Shown piece after piece: positions 1-7,573 of a stretch of 64,000 bases of DNA. The stretch lies in contig NZ_LUAX01000007.1 of NCBI RefSeq assembly GCF_001695575.1, positions 868,001 to 932,000 on the forward strand, in the 5' to 3' direction. Below the pieces are notes generated by a model. It did not search any database. It was given only the letters and a program-made list of their open reading frames with translations, and was not told where the DNA came from. Source of the stretch: Vibrio europaeus. GTDB taxonomy: Bacteria > Pseudomonadota > Gammaproteobacteria > Enterobacterales > Vibrionaceae. The translations under genes were made by a program, and so were the position numbers. Position 1 is the stretch's first letter. Each line of letters opens with the position of its first letter.

Positions 1-70
1 ACTGCAAACATAAAGTGAAGCAGACCGCTCAAGACGAGATAACGGTCTGGCTAGCGGTTTTCTACAAAGG

Positions 71-703
71 CTAAATTTCACTCGCGAGTTGGGCTAAATA
101 CTCGCGCATGTACTGAGTTCTGATTCTTGCCTCGGTTTTAGCCGCGCCAGTATTCATCAGCTGCTCTAGTTTAAACAGCTTGTTGTAGAAGTGATCGACG
201 GTGTGGTTTTTATCATCAAACTCTCGATTCTCACAAAATGGATCGTCTGAGTTGTATAAGCTTGCACCAAAGTTAGTGCTTACTTGCAGGCAGCGAGCGA
301 TCCCTACCGCACCCAAGGCATCAAGGCGATCTGCATCCTGCACAATCTGCGCTTCCAACGTTTGCGGCGTGATATTTGCGCTGTAACTGTGCGCGACAAT
401 CGCATGATGGATTGCATCTAAGTATTGAGCTGGGTAGCGGATGGAGGTAAGGAATTCGATTGCTTTGTCGGCTGCAATCATAGAGCTTTTACTGCGCTTG
501 GGATGGTTCTTAGCGAAGGTGAAACAATCATGCAGATAAGCGGCAGGTAGCACCACTTCTAGTTTTGCGCTTTCTTGCTCACATAAGTTGCGCGCCATTT
601 TGACGACACGTTTAACGTGATTGATGTCGTGCGCGGGATCTTGAATCATCTCTTTTTCAATAAACTCAAACATGGCTTGAGTGTACTTTTCTACAGTTTC
701 CAA
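71..703 (-). CDS. HD-domain metal-dependent phosphohydrolase
   Basis: A 210-residue soluble protein of the HD superfamily, whose members hydrolyse phosphate esters of nucleotides or related compounds using a metal bound by His and Asp. I see a His at about residue 29 (INHV), the HD doublet at 58-59 (YLHDCF) and a further acidic cluster QDADRLD near 122-128, the usual H...HD...D order. Length fits the YedJ-like stand-alone HD proteins. The substrate cannot be read from sequence. It is transcribed away from the neighbouring transporter and is probably monocistronic. Confidence 0.8.
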   Translation of the reverse strand: METVEKYTQAMFEFIEKEMIQDPAHDINHVKRVVKMARNLCEQESAKLEVVLPAAYLHDCFTFAKNHPKRSKSSMIAADKAIEFLTSIRYPAQYLDAIHHAIVAHSYSANITPQTLEAQIVQDADRLDALGAVGIARCLQVSTNFGASLYNSDDPFCENREFDDKNHTVDHFYNKLFKLEQLMNTGAAKTEARIRTQYMREYLAQLASEI

Positions 704-850
704 GCGAGCTCCTACAATAACGGTTTGATTTCTAGAAGCTTAACATAGCGATTGCCCCATACTGTCATTTCAATGTTCGAGCTTCTTGACCCGTCTATTG
801 GTGTCACCTTTAAGCTAGATTCTTCGCGGTTAATTTCGAGGCATTGAATC

Positions 851-1768
851 TTGCATACTCTCCAAAAATTCAGTGGCTATACTCAGCCATTTATTCGCAG
901 GCTAGACCAATTCCCCCCAATGTGGAAAGGGATTGCTTTAGCGCTGTGCTCAACGGCAATGTTTACTGTGGTCGGTGTTATTGTTCGAGTGCTAAGCGAT
1001 ACCATTGAAGTGTTTCAAATACTGTTTTTCCGACAACTGGTGTTTATTACCTTGTTGATGCCTGCCATGATACGTAGCGTAGACATATTGCTTAAACCTA
1101 AACGAGTCAAGCTTCACGCGTTACGTATTCTGGGAGCGTTTATTGCTCTTTATTTTGGCTTTGTCACGGTAAGTAATATTCCTTTAGCCGACGCTACGGC
1201 ACTCGGCTTTACTCAAGTCCTGTTTGTTGCGTGTATCTCTAAGCTTTGCTTGTCAGAGCGCATCACTGCTACGCGTCTATTCACCATCATTGTGGGATTT
1301 ATCGGTGTGATGATGGTGGTTCAGCCACAGTTTCAACAAGCTTCTCTGCAATATACTGGAGCAGGCTTACTGGCTGCAATGGGGGCTGCTGTGGCTGTTA
1401 TCTGCGTGCGAAAAGTGGCACAAGAAGAACCTAGAATTACACTACTCGCTTATCAGGCGCTGTTTGTAGGAATCATGGCTTTGCTACCAAGCCTAGCAGC
1501 TTGGCAGTGGCCGAGTTGGTCGGATTTAGGTCTACTACTATGTGTTGGCGTGCTTTCATCAGTGGCGCAGTGGATTGGTGTGACGGCTTATAAATATGGT
1601 GAAGCGAACGTTATTGCCAATGTCGAGTATGGAAAGATTATTTACTCTGTAGCTCTTGGGTATGGGTTGTTTAGCGAAATTCCCAATGAGCTTGCGATAC
1701 TTGGCCTGCTTGTGATTGTTGCTAGCGCCGCTTTGCCGATGGCTTATCACCACTTAAAACAGTCCTAA
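851..1768 (+). CDS. DMT-superfamily (EamA) transporter
   Basis: An inner-membrane protein of 305 residues with about ten hydrophobic segments arranged as two EamA repeats, typical of drug/metabolite exporters. The open frame begins at TTG 851 with a GAGG about nine bases upstream. ATG 920 (residue 24) lies directly before the first membrane helix but has no visible ribosome-binding site, so the start is uncertain. The substrate is unknown. It stands alone, divergent from the HD hydrolase. Confidence 0.8.
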   Translation: MHTLQKFSGYTQPFIRRLDQFPPMWKGIALALCSTAMFTVVGVIVRVLSDTIEVFQILFFRQLVFITLLMPAMIRSVDILLKPKRVKLHALRILGAFIALYFGFVTVSNIPLADATALGFTQVLFVACISKLCLSERITATRLFTIIVGFIGVMMVVQPQFQQASLQYTGAGLLAAMGAAVAVICVRKVAQEEPRITLLAYQALFVGIMALLPSLAAWQWPSWSDLGLLLCVGVLSSVAQWIGVTAYKYGEANVIANVEYGKIIYSVALGYGLFSEIPNELAILGLLVIVASAALPMAYHHLKQS

Positions 1769-1848
1769 CTGTAGGTAGTGGCTGAACAATTAGATATGAC
1801 GATCACTAACAGATAAAATGCGACGTTTAAGTTAGCTTGGAGAAAGAG

Positions 1849-2070
1849 ATGCGTCAGTTTTTACAAGAAAAAATCATTGCTGTTTGCCAGAAGAAGATTG
1901 TCCAGAAGGGAGAAGGGGTAGGTGTGTCATTTTATGCCTTTTTTGCCAACAAGAATGACGATCCTGAGCTGTTAATGGAAGCGGCCACATGGTGGATACA
2001 AACCCATAAGCTTGACCACTTCGAGAAAGCGACCAAAATCATCGCATTGGTACAATCTGAATCTGAGTAA
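1849..2070 (+). CDS. Small conserved protein, DUF6500-like
   Basis: A 73-residue acidic protein that I associate from memory with the uncharacterised DUF6500 family, based on the central SFYAFFANKND segment and the WWIQTH...LDHFEKA tail. The open frame extends back to TTG 1837, but ATG 1849 is preferred because GGAG lies six bases before it. No signal peptide or membrane segment is seen. Function unknown; it lies just upstream of the RNA methyltransferase with a gap of about 85 bases. Confidence 0.65.
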   Translation: MRQFLQEKIIAVCQKKIVQKGEGVGVSFYAFFANKNDDPELLMEAATWWIQTHKLDHFEKATKIIALVQSESE

Positions 2071-2156
2071 TCTTTGTTAGCCTCTTTAGCTCAACAAGGC
2101 TTTACTCTATAATTGCCGCGCTTTTATCTGGGTTAGCCCATCATTGTGGAAAAATT

Positions 2157-2891
2157 ATGATTTCAAAAAACCAACTTAAACTACTTCGAGCTCTTGGCCA
2201 AAAAAAGCAGCGCAAAGCGCATGGTCTGTTTTTGGTGCAGGGAGAGAAGAATGTACTTGAGTTGGCGAATAGTGCGCTAACGGTAAAGCAGGTGTTCGCC
2301 ACACCTGAGTTTCTTGCTGATTATCACTCTGAACTAAGTGGATTCGAGTGTATCGAAGCATCACTTGATGAGCTGACGAAAGCGAGCACTTTAGTCAGCA
2401 ACAATGCGGCGATTGCCGTTGTTGAAATCCCAAGTGTAGAGACACCAAAAGCACAAGGCTTGATGATTGCCCTAGATGGCGTGTCTGACCCTGGTAACCT
2501 CGGTACTATCATTCGTGTTGCCGACTGGTACGGCATTAAACACATCGTCGCAAGTACAGATTGTGCTGATCCGTACAACCCAAAAACTATAAGCGCCACA
2601 ATGGGCAGTTTTGGTCGTGTGACGGTTAGCCAAATTGACCTGCCAAGCTATCTAGAACAATCAAACTTACCTGTCTATGGTGCTTTCCTCGAAGGTGAAA
2701 GCGTGCACAAAACAGAGTTTGCCGCAGAAGGTATTTTACTGATGGGCAGCGAATCTCACGGTATTCGCGAGCAAGCTGCTAAGTTTGTTACCGACAAGAT
2801 TACTATTCCTGCTTTTGGTGGTGCGGAGTCTCTCAATGTTGCGATGGCAACAGGCATCATCTTAGACAACCTGCGTCGTCAACACGGCTAA
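2157..2891 (+). CDS. TrmH/SpoU-family RNA 2'-O-methyltransferase
   Basis: A 244-residue SPOUT-class enzyme that would transfer a methyl group from S-adenosylmethionine to a ribose 2'-OH in tRNA or rRNA. The N-terminal part resembles the SpoU substrate-binding domain (QRKAHGLFLVQGEK). The catalytic knot follows, with motif 1 DPGNLGTIIR near residue 120, motif 2 LLMGSESHGI and motif 3 AESLNVAMA near the C-terminus. All three motifs are intact. The exact RNA target cannot be assigned. Confidence 0.9.
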   Translation: MISKNQLKLLRALGQKKQRKAHGLFLVQGEKNVLELANSALTVKQVFATPEFLADYHSELSGFECIEASLDELTKASTLVSNNAAIAVVEIPSVETPKAQGLMIALDGVSDPGNLGTIIRVADWYGIKHIVASTDCADPYNPKTISATMGSFGRVTVSQIDLPSYLEQSNLPVYGAFLEGESVHKTEFAAEGILLMGSESHGIREQAAKFVTDKITIPAFGGAESLNVAMATGIILDNLRRQHG

Positions 2892-2956
2892 GCGCAGGAT
2901 TGCTTCACTTTGCCAGAAAATTAAAGTTGCCCGCTTATCCAAAGTGAGTCAACTTT

Positions 2957-3012
2957 AGTTCTCCAGTTCTCCAGTTCTCCAGTTCTCCAGTTCTCCAGTT
3001 CTCCAGTTCTCC
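2957..3012. repeat. Tandem repeat, 7 x AGTTCTCC
   Basis: Seven perfect head-to-tail copies of the octamer AGTTCTCC in the gap between the methyltransferase and the GNAT gene. The corresponding position in copy B of the duplication has only a single related unit (AGTTTTCC), so the array expanded after or differently from the duplication. Confidence 0.95.
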
Positions 3013-3152
3013 GTCATTCCATAGACTGACGAAGGAAGGAGTAGGGAATCTCCTTCAGCGCTCTCAGACAAAACTAGACGCGATACTTTCTATTCAGCTA
3101 GAATCCCTATCGCGGCTGCACATAAATTTCAGTCAACTTAAGAGACAAAACG

Positions 3153-3584
3153 ATGATTGTAGAAAATGTGCTTCCTGAGTATTACGCAGAAATGCTTAAT
3201 GTTTGGGAAAACTCAGTCCGAGCAACTCATGATTTTATAACAGAAGACGATATTGAGTTTTTTAAACCCATTATCATTGAACAGGCTTTTCCAGCCGTTA
3301 CATTAAGATGTGTGAAAAATGAAAGCGGTTCAATTCTCGGGTTCGTGGGGACTCACGAATCAAAGATTGAAATGCTGTTCATCTTAAACGAGGCAAGAGG
3401 CCAAGGCGTTGGCGCCGTGCTGCTGCAACATGCAATAGACCAGTTAGGCGCGACGAAAGTCGATGTAAACGAACAGAACCCACAAGCGATAGGCTTTTAT
3501 GAGCATATGGGTTTTAAGGTCGTTTCTCGCTCGCCCGTTGATGATATGGGGAAACCTTTTCCAATTCTGCATATGACACTCTAA
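3153..3584 (+). CDS. GNAT-family N-acetyltransferase
   Basis: A 143-residue cytosolic acetyltransferase fold protein. The acetyl-CoA-binding motif is visible as ARGQGVGAVLLQHA around residues 84-97, followed by the NPQAIGFYEHMGFK signature of motif B. It would move acetyl from acetyl-CoA to an unknown amine. It is carried in a segment that is duplicated 2 kb downstream, where the copy has lost nearly the whole gene, so it may belong to a mobile or unstable cassette. Confidence 0.88.
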   Translation: MIVENVLPEYYAEMLNVWENSVRATHDFITEDDIEFFKPIIIEQAFPAVTLRCVKNESGSILGFVGTHESKIEMLFILNEARGQGVGAVLLQHAIDQLGATKVDVNEQNPQAIGFYEHMGFKVVSRSPVDDMGKPFPILHMTL

Positions 3585-3634
3585 AGCTCGGTTTGTCGTA
3601 ACTCAGCTTATAAAAAAGCAATGTTTGTTAGAAG

Positions 3635-3665
3635 AAACGCCCAAAGCTAATAACTTTGGGCGTTT
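3635..3665 (+). terminator. Hairpin terminator after GNAT
   Basis: Perfect 12-base stem AAACGCCCAAAG / CTTTGGGCGTTT with a seven-base loop, 50 bases after the GNAT stop codon. The same hairpin recurs in copy B. Confidence 0.75.
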
Positions 3666-3819
3666 CCGTATGTGATAGATAGAAAGTTGTTCTCTACCTT
3701 TTCGTAGATTAACTAAGGAGGGAGTAGGGAATCTCCACTAGCTTTCTGTCTGCTTTTAGTTGAGTCCTTAATAAACAACCGGTAACTTTTGAATTCAAGG
3801 CCCTTGCTTGAGGTCAGTG

Positions 3820-4344
3820 TTAAGGCATGTAAATCAGTTCTTTTGAAACCAAAATAGTTGAGCGAGACCAGTCAACGAAATTCAGTTCATCAGCATAAAA
3901 TTTCTTAATAAAGTCTTGAACCTTTTTTTTCGGCCACTCTTTCTCAAGGTACTCTTGTTCGATCCAAATTTCTGCGACGCCATCAAACTCTGGAAGCAGC
4001 CCTGTACGCACGCTCACTACTGCTTCGCGCTCTGGAATATCTAACGTATGAGTCTGAATGTATCGTTTTACGCCTAGTGCTTCAAAAGAACCTTCACCAC
4101 CAGCAGCTGGGTGTTTATTTGACCAATAATCTAAAAACTGTTGGCGAGTCATACCGGACTTGCGGCTCATTAGGTAGCTAATTTTAACCATTGGTTTAGC
4201 AGCACCTTCTTCAGACACAGGTTTTTGAGGCGTTCCCGTTGTAGAAGAAACTCCACCAGCCATACTCAATGACGGTAAGAGCAAAGCTAACAGTAAGCTA
4301 AATAGAGTTAGGCTCTTGTTGAAGTTGGGTAGTTCTTTAATCAT
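3820..4344 (-). CDS. Exported EthD-domain protein
   Basis: A 174-residue protein with a signal-peptide-like N-terminus (hydrophobic run LTLFSLLLALLLPSLSMA), a short Ser/Thr/Pro linker and an EthD-like dimeric alpha/beta-barrel domain (KISYLMSRKSGMTRQQFLDYW, HPAA, then a C-terminal FVDWSRS segment). EthD proteins are small ferredoxin-like barrels often linked to oxidation pathways; export is unusual. The start at 4344 is chosen over the longer frame at 4371 because it begins the signal peptide and has GGAG upstream. It faces the HxlR regulator, which probably controls it. Confidence 0.75.
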   Translation of the reverse strand: MIKELPNFNKSLTLFSLLLALLLPSLSMAGGVSSTTGTPQKPVSEEGAAKPMVKISYLMSRKSGMTRQQFLDYWSNKHPAAGGEGSFEALGVKRYIQTHTLDIPEREAVVSVRTGLLPEFDGVAEIWIEQEYLEKEWPKKKVQDFIKKFYADELNFVDWSRSTILVSKELIYMP

Positions 4345-4457
4345 TGTTCGTGTTCTCCAGTTTCGATGCAATCGAATCTATTTCGTTATTCAAATCATTT
4401 ACTGCGTAGTCTTTTAGAAGCAGCAATTTTCGTTTTGATACATGTAGGCATTAGTTC

Positions 4458-4538
4458 TAACCATGCTATGGTTAAAAATGACCGCAAGGTTCTTTTTTGT
4501 CCTTGGTATCTTTTATATACCATAAGGTTTTGGTATAT
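4458..4538. promoter_or_regulatory. Two inverted repeats in the EthD-HxlR divergent gap
   Basis: TAACCAT-GCT-ATGGTTA at 4458-4474 and ATATACCA-8 bases-TGGTATAT at 4515-4538 are both perfect dyads. They sit between divergent start codons, in the normal place for an operator bound by a dimeric HxlR repressor that also controls its own gene. Binding is inferred. Confidence 0.5.
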
Positions 4539-4587
4539 TAAGTTCAAGTACGCACCGTTTGTAAACTAGATATACAGTAGGTAACTA

Positions 4588-4953
4588 ATGAGCAAAAACA
4601 ATGAGTTATACGACAAGAAAGGTTGTACTGAGAATCAGGATTGCCCAGTAACCAATGCTATGGATGTCATTGGAGGGAAATGGAAGGTGATCATTTTGTA
4701 TCATCTGAGAGATAATACGCTGAGATTTGGCGAACTTAGAAAGCGTATTCCTAAGATTACCCAGAAAATGTTGACACAGCAGCTACGTGAGTTGGAGTCA
4801 AACCATCTTGTCGAACGTAAAATCTATGCTGAAGTGCCACCAAGGGTTGAGTATACGAGCACCGACATCGCTGATGAGCTTAGACCGATAATGGACATGT
4901 TGTGTGACTGGAGCAAACGCCATAATGAACAGCTACATCCTAGTGCAAAGTAG
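4588..4953 (+). CDS. HxlR-family transcriptional regulator
   Basis: A 121-residue winged-helix protein with the characteristic HxlR start: Cys-rich N-terminus (GCTENQDCPV), MDVIGGKWKVIILYHL, FGELRKRIPKITQKMLTQQL recognition helix, and the wing with VEYTSTD. Such regulators often respond to aldehydes, quinones or electrophiles through N-terminal cysteines, two of which are present here. It is divergent from the exported EthD protein and is likely its regulator. Confidence 0.9.
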   Translation: MSKNNELYDKKGCTENQDCPVTNAMDVIGGKWKVIILYHLRDNTLRFGELRKRIPKITQKMLTQQLRELESNHLVERKIYAEVPPRVEYTSTDIADELRPIMDMLCDWSKRHNEQLHPSAK

Positions 4954-5234
4954 GTCTCTGCACTTTAAGAGCTTTCGCAACTCGCTCAACCCTGAAACTT
5001 TAGAAATAGAAATTAAAACAAGAGCTTGGAGTGAAATTTCTTGCCAGAAAACTAGAGTTGCCCACTTAACCAAAGTGAGTCAACTCCAGTTTTCCGTCAT
5101 TCCCTAGACTGACGAAGGAGGAGTAGGGAATCTCCTTCAGCACCCGTATACCAACCTAGACGCCAGACATACTCTTTGACTAGAATCCCTATCGCGGCTG
5201 CACATAAATTTCAGTCAACTTAAGAGACAAAACG

Positions 5235-5267
5235 ATGATTGTAGAAAATGTGCTTCCTGATTATTAA
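5235..5267 (+). pseudogene. GNAT remnant: first ten codons joined to the 3' flank
   Basis: The start codon and the next codons (MIVENVLP) are identical to the GNAT at 3153, then Asp-Tyr and a TAA that continues directly into the 3' flank TAAAGCTCGG of the intact copy. Everything from about codon 10 to the stop of the gene is missing. The result is a ten-codon ORF that cannot be functional as an acetyltransferase. Confidence 0.85.
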
Positions 5268-5317
5268 AGCTCGGTTTGTCGTAATTCAGCTTATTAAAAA
5301 GCAATGTTTGTTAGAAG

Positions 5318-5348
5318 AAACGCCCAAAGCTAATAACTTTGGGCGTTT
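5318..5348 (+). terminator. Second copy of the GNAT terminator
   Basis: Stem AAACGCCCAAAG / CTTTGGGCGTTT with a seven-base loop, identical to 3635-3665. Confidence 0.7.
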
Positions 5349-5547
5349 CCGTATGTGATAGAAAGTTGTGCTTTGTCAGTTTTCAACTCAAGGTTTGAGT
5401 TAATTGGATTGGTTGAGCTAACTTGTTAATGCCCCTTTCTTTGTTAGCACGGTAGTTTGCTTAGGTTCAATAATGTGTTATTTGACTTATTTTTTCTCAT
5501 ACCTGTAATGTAGTGATGAGCTTGAAGGCCGTATAAGGAATCATATA

Positions 5548-6806
5548 GTGCTGAATAAAGAAATTGAAAATCTGGGCTTAGAAATTGACCTTGCGTGTGA
5601 TAGCAATGATTCTTTGAAGCTAGAGCAACTGCTTGTAGGTTGCGATTCTCTTATGGGCAACGAAACGAGCGAGAATCGTTCAGTCTTGTATTTCTACAAA
5701 GCTAACTGCTGTGCTGCACTACGTATGATTGAACGAAAAGACGTAGATGACACTTGGAATTGGCATCAGGAAAGGCTAATCACCGAGATATTACATCTAC
5801 GGAAGGCTGTTGCTGAAACTGGCTTCGAACAACTCAATGAGGTGATGCAGTGTAAAATACTGACTAATATTGCCAATGGATTGAGTTCACTAGGGCGAGC
5901 AATAGAGTCAATTAATTACTATGACAAAGCTCTGTCTCGTATTGATAATTTTGCAATGGCATTAGGCAACAAGGCAATTGGCCAAGTTCACTATGGACAG
6001 CACTTATATGATCATGGGCATAGTGGTATTTTCTTTTTCCTTGCGCATAAGCAGCTTAATCGCTTCGGTACTGAGCCGCTTTTATGGGATTGTGGAGTTC
6101 ATCAGGATGCGCTAGAAGCTTTTATTGATTACAGAGACTTTGCGGAAAGAGTTCTAAAAGAAATGGAGTTCGACAGTAGTTTTAATTTCAATAACTTCCC
6201 ATTAGGTCAGCACAAAAAAGAGCAGGATTACAGAAAGTGGTGCTTACGGCACAGGCTTTTTATGAATCCTTTGAATGATGTGTTCTCCGCTACCATTGCT
6301 GCAAACGATGTTCTTCATCTACCGAGTCATGTATACACAGTCGGAGAAGAACCTAGATTTCCAAAATACTTCAACATACTAAAACAAGAGTTCATAGTTG
6401 CGCGACATATGATCTACGAGTTTACCACTGCTGATTTTGACCACTATTCCGACAATGACGTTCTACTAGAAAATGGATTAGATGGTGTACATTTTGGTTA
6501 CCGAAAGATTTGTATGCCCCTAACTTTATTGATGTCGCTGAACCACAAGCTCAAGAATTACATTACATTAGAAAAATGGCAGAACATAGGTATTTGGGGA
6601 TTCAAGAGTACCCAGCTCAAGTCGGTGATACTGAGTATTTGAAGTATATAACGGTCGATGACTTAGAAGATAAAGCGTTAAAAATGCTGCAATTATCTCG
6701 TGAAGCATTGATTTATCTTTCTTTGGCAATGCACATAGAAGAACGTAAACGAGAAGAAGCAAGAGGTAATGGCTTAGTTGTACCAATACAATCAACACCA
6801 CTTTAA
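5548..6806 (+). pseudogene. LA2681-type HEPN protein, broken by internal deletion and frameshift
   Basis: Translation starts at GTG 5548 (AAGGAA seven bases upstream) and gives TPR-like helices (ALSRIDNFAMALGNKAIG) and then an HEPN-type region (CLRHRLFMNPLNDV, NDVLHLPSH). The first frame ends at 6642, but from about 6505 the family-like sequence continues in the +2-shifted frame: PKDLYAPNF, then IRKMAEHRYL (an RX4H motif) and LKMLQLSREALIYLSLA. The central helices I expect before the KDLY segment are absent, so a deletion ending out of frame seems likely. HEPN proteins with RX4-6H are usually RNases in defence or toxin systems. Family name is from memory. Confidence 0.6.
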
Positions 6807-6942
6807 AATGGTAGTGGTTGCACAGTACTTCAGCTAATCCGTTAGATACTAATTTATCAAATGATGTAACTCAGAAATGTCCAAAAACAAGTTAGAGATC
6901 CCTACTCACTCGTTCCATATTCTTAACGGTGACCCAAAAACA

Positions 6943-6969
6943 AAGGGTTGACACAAAATGCCAACCCTT
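6943..6969 (-). terminator. Terminator downstream of fdxA
   Basis: On the minus strand, stem AAGGGTTG / CAACCCTT with an 11-base loop is followed by TTTGTTTTTGG. It lies beyond the octamer array that follows fdxA, so the array would be in the fdxA 3' UTR. Confidence 0.65.
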
Positions 6970-6976
6970 CAAAATT

Positions 6977-7070
6977 CTCGCTTTCTCGCTTTCTCGCTTT
7001 CTCGCTTTCTCGCTTTCTCGCTTTCTCGCTTTCTCGCTTTCTCGCTTTCTCGCTTTCTCGCTTTCTCGCT
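6977..7070. repeat. Tandem repeat, 11 x CTCGCTTT plus a partial unit
   Basis: Eleven perfect octamers starting at 6977 and a last partial CTCGCT ending at 7070, overlapping the fdxA stop codon by two bases. On the minus strand the array is open in all frames and would read as repeating Arg/Lys/Glu/Ser residues. Confidence 0.97.
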
Positions 7071-7392
7071 ACTTCTCTAACATGCCTAGCTTGTCTGTCA
7101 CGCCGTTCCACTTTTCTGCTTCTTCCATAGCTGGCTTTACTTCGGTTTGTACTGGCCAAAGTTCGGCAAGCTCGGCATTGAGCTCAATGAAAAGGGTTTG
7201 ATCGTCTGGCACTTCATCTTCTTGGAAGATCGCGTGTGCATCACATTCATCAACACACAGACCACAATCAATGCATTCGATTGGGTTGATGACCATAAAG
7301 TTTGGGCCTTCATGAAACGCATCTGCCGGACATACAGCGACACAGTCAGTGTATTTACATTGGATACAGTTATCAGTTACGACAAACGCCAT
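7069..7392 (-). CDS. fdxA: 7Fe-8S ferredoxin FdxA
   Basis: A 107-residue cytosolic electron carrier. The first cluster motif is CIQCKYTDCVAVCP and the second CIDCGLCVDEC, giving one [3Fe-4S] and one [4Fe-4S] centre as in bacterial FdxA. The start MAFVVTDNC at 7392 is canonical; the open frame extends 20 codons further but without family similarity. The stop codon TAG abuts the CTCGCTTT array. It is divergent from the FAD oxidoreductase, with about 180 bases between them. Confidence 0.95.
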   Translation of the reverse strand: MAFVVTDNCIQCKYTDCVAVCPADAFHEGPNFMVINPIECIDCGLCVDECDAHAIFQEDEVPDDQTLFIELNAELAELWPVQTEVKPAMEEAEKWNGVTDKLGMLEK

Positions 7393-7573
7393 GATGAATG
7401 CTCTTGTATAAGTCAAAATTGAGGAAAGGGGATAATACTCATCCCAAGCCAAAATTCAATATGTTTGATTTAGTATGACAGACAATTCAATTTCTCGTAA
7501 AATGCGCGCCATTGTGAGCTGACCGTTCGTCAAACGGTTTTGGCTAAGACACCAATCGATACGAGACATCAAC

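Larger units (their letters stand above)
2910..3690. repeat. Copy A of a duplicated segment (with intact GNAT gene)
   Basis: From TTGCCAGAAAA at 2910 to GAAAGTTGT at 3690 this region matches 5041-5369 on both sides of the GNAT gene: the leader (including CTAGAATCCCTATCGCGG and the bases before the start codon), the first codons, and the 3' flank with its terminator. Copy A carries the full GNAT and an expanded octamer array; copy B lacks most of the gene. The leader also contains a short palindrome at 3035-3056 (GAAGGAG...CTCCTTC), present again in copy B and in partial form at 3716-3736. Confidence 0.85.
5041..5369. repeat. Copy B of the duplicated segment (GNAT deleted)
   Basis: This stretch of the 4954-5547 gap repeats the leader and 3' flank of the GNAT gene at 2910-3690, with point differences spread through the leader and near identity around the start codon and terminator. 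It contains a single octamer unit instead of seven, and the junction in the coding part drops about 400 bases. Apart from this copy I see no gene in the 4954-5547 gap. Confidence 0.85.

Noticed and set aside
22..58. Possible terminator at the window start (CCGCT...AGCGGTTTT)
   Set aside because: Long loop and alternative pairing; the gene it would serve is outside the window.
4366..4569. 67-residue ORF in the EthD-HxlR gap
   Set aside because: Runs through the inverted repeats and promoter region; no family or start signal.
2910..5369. Integron attC-like cassette array
   Set aside because: The duplicated flanks do not show attC-type core sites or the long imperfect dyads of Vibrio repeats, and there are only two copies.
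6977..7070. Octamer array as a CRISPR
   Set aside because: Units are 8 bases with no spacers.
6923..7159. Minus-strand frame rich in RKRESEKA repeats
   Set aside because: It is the CTCGCTTT array read as protein and overlaps fdxA in another frame; no start site or other support.
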